Source: Ruegeria sp. THAF33 (GTDB lineage Bacteria; Pseudomonadota; Alphaproteobacteria; Rhodobacterales; Rhodobacteraceae). From it: 64,000 nt of DNA. Of this stretch, positions 59,949 through 64,000 are shown one piece after another. Where the stretch lies: NCBI RefSeq assembly GCF_009363615.1, contig NZ_CP045384.1, forward strand, positions 1,114,501 to 1,178,500, written 5' to 3'. The translations under genes and the position numbers were made by a program. The number at the start of each line of letters is the position of its first letter. The stretch's first letter is position 1. The notes under the pieces are model-generated. The model saw only the letters and a program-made list of their open reading frames with translations. It ran no database searches and was not told where the DNA came from.

Positions 59949-61241
59949 TCAGGCGCTGGCCTTGGCGAGGGCCTGATCAAGGTCCGCGATCAAGTCGTTC
60001 ACGTCTTCGATGCCGATAGACACCCGCACAACACCGGGGCCCGCGCCCGCGGCTTCCTGTTGTTCCGGCGTCAGTTGTCGGTGGGTGGTCGAGGCCGAGT
60101 GGATGATCAACGAGCGGGCATCGCCCAAATTGGCCACGTGGCTGAAGATTTCCAGCGCGTTGACCAGTTTGATACAGGCGTCATAACCGCCCTTCACCGC
60201 AAAGGTGAACAGTGCACCGGCGCCACGCGGATACTGTGATTTGACCCGGTCCTTGTAAGGTGATGACGGCAATCCCGCATAGGTGACGTATTCCACGCGG
60301 TCATCCGCTTCCAGCCACGCTGCGATTTTCTGGGCGTTTTCGACGTGACGCTCCATCCGCAGCGACAGTGTTTCGATCCCCATCAGCGTGTAATGGGCTG
60401 CCTGCGGGTTCATGGTCATGCCCAGATCACGCAGACCGATGGCAATGCCGTGGAAGGTGAAGGCCAGCGGGCCAAAGGTCTCGTGGAACTTCAGGCCGTG
60501 ATAGGCAGGCTCGGGTTCGCTCAGTGACGGGAATTTGTCATTCGCGGACCAGTCGAACTTGCCAGAATCCACGATGCACCCGCCTGTGACGGTTCCGTTG
60601 CCGGTCAGGTACTTGGTGGTAGAATGCACAACCAGTGTCGCGCCGTGCTCGATCGGACGGCACAGGTAGGGCGTGGCCGAGGTGTTGTCGACAATCAGCG
60701 GAATGCCCGCTGCATCAGCAACATCCGCCAACGCACGGATATCAGACACGTAACCGCCCGGATTGGCGATGGATTCGCAGAACACGGCGCGGGTGTTTTC
60801 GTCGATGGCATCCTTCACGGCGTCCAGATCATCGGTGTCCACGAACTTGGCGGACCAGCCAAAGCGTTTGATCGTCTGGCTGAACTGCGTGACCGTACCG
60901 CCATACAAACGGGTCGAGGCGACCACGTTGCAGCCGGGCCCCATCAGCGGGAACAGCGCCATGATCTGCGCCGCATGCCCGGACGAGCAGCACACCGCCC
61001 CGACGCCGCCTTCAAGCGTCGCCACGCGTTCCTGCAGAACGGCGACGGTTGGGTTGGTCAGGCGGGAATAGATAAAGCCTACCTCTTGCAGGTTGAACAG
61101 GGCCGCTGCGTGGTCCGCATCCCGGAACACATAGGCCGTGGTCTGATAGATCGGTGTCTGGCGTGCTCCGGTCGCCGGGTCGGGGCGGGCACCCGCATGA
61201 ATTTGCAATGTGTCGAAACCGTAGGTCGGGCCGTCAGACAT
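59949..61241 (-). CDS. metY: O-acetylhomoserine (thiol)-lyase / MetY-type sulfhydrylase
   Basis: 430 residues. It makes homocysteine from O-acetylhomoserine and sulfide, with pyridoxal phosphate. The PLP Lys is in VVHSTTKYLTGNGTVTGG; other family blocks are IYSRLTNPTVAVLQERVATLEGG, CCSSGHAAQIMALF, and SYP-type loop TRLYGGTVTQFSQTIKRFGW. Length and order fit the Cys/Met metabolism PLP family, MetY subgroup. Substrate preference between acetyl- and succinyl-homoserine cannot be told. AGGAG lies 9 bases before the ATG. Confidence 0.95.
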   Translation of the reverse strand: MSDGPTYGFDTLQIHAGARPDPATGARQTPIYQTTAYVFRDADHAAALFNLQEVGFIYSRLTNPTVAVLQERVATLEGGVGAVCCSSGHAAQIMALFPLMGPGCNVVASTRLYGGTVTQFSQTIKRFGWSAKFVDTDDLDAVKDAIDENTRAVFCESIANPGGYVSDIRALADVADAAGIPLIVDNTSATPYLCRPIEHGATLVVHSTTKYLTGNGTVTGGCIVDSGKFDWSANDKFPSLSEPEPAYHGLKFHETFGPLAFTFHGIAIGLRDLGMTMNPQAAHYTLMGIETLSLRMERHVENAQKIAAWLEADDRVEYVTYAGLPSSPYKDRVKSQYPRGAGALFTFAVKGGYDACIKLVNALEIFSHVANLGDARSLIIHSASTTHRQLTPEQQEAAGAGPGVVRVSIGIEDVNDLIADLDQALAKASA

Positions 61242-61313
61242 CGTGAAAATCTCCTGTTGGTATCTGTCTTGCGGAATCTGTAGGCCATTGCCCGCCTGCG
61301 CACAACGATCCTG

Positions 61314-62309
61314 TCAGCGCAGCCAGAGGCCTTTGCTTTTGATCGCGTTGCGCAGTGCCTGTTCCCGCCGCGGCAGATTGTCCTGATCAAAGAGCGCACG
61401 GATTTTTTCGCCTTTGCCCTGAAGAACCAGCTTTTTCAGCGGATCATACTGTTTGAGCACTTTTTTGACCTTGTTGGGGGCCACGACGGTTTCCAGCACA
61501 TCGATCACGTGATCGCTTTCGCGGGCATAAAGCAAAGGGAACAGGCGATAGTGGCAGCTGACGGACCCATCCAGAAGCCCGTCCGGCAAAGCATCTCGCC
61601 CACCGCCGAAAGAATGAATGACCAGCGGCAGAGCTGCCTGATCCAGCCATGGGTCAAGGTTCTGGCCCGTCAGTTCGGGAATGTTTTCATCCCGGATCGT
61701 TCTTGCGTAGTCCAGGTACCGTTCACCGAACATCCTGGGGCATTTGTAAAAGAAGTAACCCGCGTTGAAGTAAAGGTATCGCCGCCAGTAACCATCGGGT
61801 TGGTCCGGATCCACCGAGCTTTCGAAATCCAACCCGAAGCGTGCATAAAGCGCCCGCCAGATACCGTCAAAGCCGGGGCCGTACAGCGTCGGCTTTGGCC
61901 ACGTGCCCTCGACCTTCAGTGAGGCTCCAGGGCGGTCGAAATCGAACGGAACGCTTGTGATGTCGCCGGTGATCAGCGTGTCCGTATCGAAGAACACAAA
62001 GGGTTCATCTTCCGGCAGGGCCAACAAAGCCTCGATCTTGTTGCCATATGGGTAGCTTTCGCCAAAAACATGCGAGTCGAAGGGCAGGATTTCGGCATCT
62101 AGCTGTTTCAGGGCTTTCAGAACGTCTTCGTCCTGGATGCCGGGGTTGTGGGTCCAGCGCGGGCCCGGGTTGGGTGTGGCGACAAACAGCCGGCCTTTGA
62201 ACCCGGGCGAACAATGGCGAAGCGAGGCCGCGAACAACAGGGCCTCATATTGCAGGCGGTTGTTTTGCCCGACAACCGCGATGTTGAATTTCCGAGAACT
62301 TGCCTGCAT
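61314..62309 (-). CDS. GT-A-fold glycosyltransferase-like protein
   Basis: 331 residues. KFNIAVVGQNNRLQYEALLFAASLRHC opens a Rossmann-like nucleotide-sugar fold; FVFFDTDTLITGDI holds the DXD metal motif; FNAGYFFYKCPRMFGERYLDYA and LDQAALPLVIHSFGG follow in the order of glycosyltransferase families that act on NDP-sugars. I do not recognise a specific family. There is no signal peptide or membrane helix. It has no co-directional neighbours of related role, and its target is unknown. Confidence 0.7.
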   Translation of the reverse strand: MQASSRKFNIAVVGQNNRLQYEALLFAASLRHCSPGFKGRLFVATPNPGPRWTHNPGIQDEDVLKALKQLDAEILPFDSHVFGESYPYGNKIEALLALPEDEPFVFFDTDTLITGDITSVPFDFDRPGASLKVEGTWPKPTLYGPGFDGIWRALYARFGLDFESSVDPDQPDGYWRRYLYFNAGYFFYKCPRMFGERYLDYARTIRDENIPELTGQNLDPWLDQAALPLVIHSFGGGRDALPDGLLDGSVSCHYRLFPLLYARESDHVIDVLETVVAPNKVKKVLKQYDPLKKLVLQGKGEKIRALFDQDNLPRREQALRNAIKSKGLWLR

Positions 62310-62751
62310 CTATGCCCATTCCTGAAAGCTGCCGGAACCGGCACCCTTTGATCCGGGTTACAGCAAGCGGGGTGGGGCGTCAAAAGCCGAAAGTTTGATT
62401 TCTTGTTATCTATGGCATTCCTCTCATCGCGCCGAGGAAGGGCTCAGCAAGGTCATTTCGCGGATTTTCCGAGGTTGGCCCGGTTCATGTCGAAAGGTGA
62501 AATCGGTGGCGTGCGATGCTCACAGAACCTTGTTTGCCAATCCCCGCACATCCCTTTCTTGGCCAAATCCTGCCTTTGGACCCAATGTTTCAACGCTTTT
62601 CATGCTTAATCCGCGGGCGAAGTGCCCAAAAACACAGTTGTTTTTGCAAGGCTTTTCATTTTTTGACCATTTGGCAAATTTTACCAATTGATAAAAAATT
62701 TATTTGTGGCAAGCTGAGAGCATAACAAACATATCTACAGGGAGTAGAGTG
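62310..62751. other. promoter-rich intergenic region ahead of preT
   Basis: 442 bases between divergent genes. It ends in an AT-rich stretch with the near-palindrome at 62671-62687. A 98-codon plus-strand frame (62395-62691) has no family features and is not taken as a gene. Confidence 0.5.
62671..62687. promoter_or_regulatory. putative operator upstream of preT
   Basis: TTGGCAAATTTTACCAA, palindromic at 14 of 17 positions (TTGG/CCAA arms). It lies 65 bases before the preT ATG in an AT-rich promoter stretch. The binder is unknown. Confidence 0.45.
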
Positions 62752-64000
62752 ATGGCACAGGGCCAGATGGCACCCGGTATCGTAGCCGGGCGGCTTTCAA
62801 GCGATGAGCTGACCTCGAATTTCACCGATCTGCACCCGCCGCTTGCGCAGCATGAGGCCGCAGTAGCCGCAGATCGCTGTTATTTCTGCTATGACGCGCC
62901 ATGCGTGACGGCCTGTCCAACGGATATCGATATCCCGTTGTTCATTCGCCAGATTCAAGCCGGTCAACCGCAATCAGCAGGGCGCACGATTCTGGAACAG
63001 AATATTCTGGGCGGAATGTGCGCTCGGGTCTGTCCAACCGAAACGCTGTGCGAAGAGGCCTGCGTTCGCGAGGCCGCCGAAGGCAAACCGGTTGAGATCG
63101 GGCGCCTGCAACGTTTCGCCACCGATGAAATCATGGCCTCGGGTGTGCATCCGTTTGAACGTGCGCCTTCGACCGGCAAGACAGTTGCCGTTGTGGGGGC
63201 CGGGCCTGCGGGTCTGGCCTGTGCCCATCGGCTGGCGATGCTGGGCCATGACGTGGTGATCCACGAAAGCAAGCTCAAACCCGGCGGCCTGAATGAATAT
63301 GGTATCGCGGCCTATAAATCGACCAACGATTTTGCACAGGCCGAGGTGGACTGGCTGCTGAAAATCGGAGGGATTGCAATCGAGACCGGTTCGGTTTTGG
63401 GCGAAAGCATCTCATTGGATGGGCTGGTCGAAAACTACGACGCGGTGTTTCTGTCCATCGGTCTTGCCGGTGTCAACGCCTTGCGTGCAGGCGGCGTCGA
63501 CAAGGACGGTGTGCGGGCCGCGGTCGATTTCATATCGGACGTGCGGCAGGCCAGCGACCTTGCCGATCTGCCCGTTGGACGGAATGTGGTCGTCATCGGC
63601 GGGGGCATGACGGCTGTGGATGCCGCCGTGAAATCCAAGCTTCTGGGCGCCGAAAACGTCACGATTGCCTATCGCCGCGGCCGGGATGCCATGGGGGCCA
63701 GCCGGTACGAGCAGGACCTGGCAGCGTCGCATGGCGTTCGGATCATGACCAATGTTCAGCCGGTGGCCATCCACGGCAATGGTACCGCGACCGAGATCGA
63801 GCTGGAATATACATCCAGCCAGAACGGTCAGCTCATCGGCACCGGAGAAACGATCCGCTTGCAGGCCGATCAGGTTCTCAAGGCCATTGGACAGACCTTG
63901 GAGGGCGCGCCCGAAGGCCTGACGCTGGATGGCAACAAGATCGCCGTCAGCGGCGCTGGCCGAACCTCCTTGGCTGGTGTCTGGGCCGGCGGTGACTGCG
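62752..64000 (+). CDS. preT: NAD-dependent dihydropyrimidine dehydrogenase subunit PreT (partial, runs off the window)
   Basis: 416 codons visible, no stop before the window end. PreT with PreA reduces uracil and thymine in the reductive pyrimidine pathway. The N-terminal glutamate-synthase-beta-like iron-sulfur part is CYFCYDAPCVTACPTDIDIP and GMCARVCPTETLCEEACV. The FAD domain is VAVVGAGPAGLACAHRLAMLGHDVVIHE, with PGGLNEYGI. A second, NAD(P)-binding Rossmann motif reads VVVIGGGMTAVDAAVKSKLLGAENVTIAYRRG. GGGAG lies 8 bases before the ATG. preA is expected just beyond the window; a GntR regulator is also common nearby in such loci, but the one in this window is far away. Confidence 0.93.
   Translation, partial: MAQGQMAPGIVAGRLSSDELTSNFTDLHPPLAQHEAAVAADRCYFCYDAPCVTACPTDIDIPLFIRQIQAGQPQSAGRTILEQNILGGMCARVCPTETLCEEACVREAAEGKPVEIGRLQRFATDEIMASGVHPFERAPSTGKTVAVVGAGPAGLACAHRLAMLGHDVVIHESKLKPGGLNEYGIAAYKSTNDFAQAEVDWLLKIGGIAIETGSVLGESISLDGLVENYDAVFLSIGLAGVNALRAGGVDKDGVRAAVDFISDVRQASDLADLPVGRNVVVIGGGMTAVDAAVKSKLLGAENVTIAYRRGRDAMGASRYEQDLAASHGVRIMTNVQPVAIHGNGTATEIELEYTSSQNGQLIGTGETIRLQADQVLKAIGQTLEGAPEGLTLDGNKIAVSGAGRTSLAGVWAGGDC

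Noticed and set aside
62395..62691. 98-codon open frame before preT
   Set aside because: No family features, no ribosome site, and it overlaps the presumed promoter and operator.

Overview
The window looks like chromosomal DNA of a marine Roseobacter-clade alphaproteobacterium (Rhodobacterales). This rests on gene content: an aa3-type ctaD, a CarD regulator beside fdxA and an SUV3-like helicase, rpoH with an RpoH-type promoter, DUF2244, DUF6476- and DUF6525-type proteins, and CtrA-like TTAA-N7-TTAA sites. The DNA is GC-rich and gene-dense. No species can be named from this alone. About 62 protein genes or clear remnants and one tRNA (Leu, anticodon GAG) are supported.

Layout. 0-11.4 kb is mainly core metabolism: a GntR regulator, a c-di-GMP-type (MshEN) glycosyltransferase, carA, a YqeY protein, DUF2244, a DsbA-like isomerase, ctaD with an upstream FNR box, a HIT protein, a divergent MerR/zinc-efflux pair with a clear MerR operator, lipB and a FrnE-like oxidoreductase. 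A tRNA-Leu at 11.51 kb opens a variable surface-glycan region (11.9-21.0 kb). It holds two sugar-type methyltransferases, a broken CmcI-like methyltransferase, an O-acyltransferase, and a four-gene run of unusual two-domain glycosyltransferases. 21.0-24.9 kb returns to core genes: a DUF6476-type protein, a RluA-type pseudouridine synthase, rpoH, an oxidoreductase and a DksA-like zinc finger.

25.3-33.2 kb is accessory. It has a membrane-anchored LuxR-type regulator beside two secreted low-complexity repeat proteins, a di-heme oxidoreductase, and an HlyD/ABC efflux cassette bracketed by an intact tyrosine recombinase and a decayed copy of the same recombinase. A dead haloalkane-dehalogenase tail lies inside this bracket. 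33.3-41.5 kb is an Rrf2 regulator diverging from a tightly coupled nine-gene operon: a COG0523 GTPase, DUF1826, DUF6525, a five-gene Nik/Opp-type ABC importer and an EamA exporter. This is best read as a metal or metal-chelate acquisition system, but its substrate is unknown.

41.7-64 kb is again mostly core: an M3 peptidase, an alpha/beta hydrolase with SCP2, a TPR protein, helicase-S4-fdxA-carD, a potassium channel with a zinc-ribbon tail, cobS/cobT, a Kef-type antiporter, an Lrp regulator diverging from hppD, a fused GspL/PilP-like protein, a SIMPL protein, a GNAT acetyltransferase with metY, a GT-A-like protein, and the start of preT, which runs off the window end. No CRISPR array, phage module or complete insertion sequence was seen.
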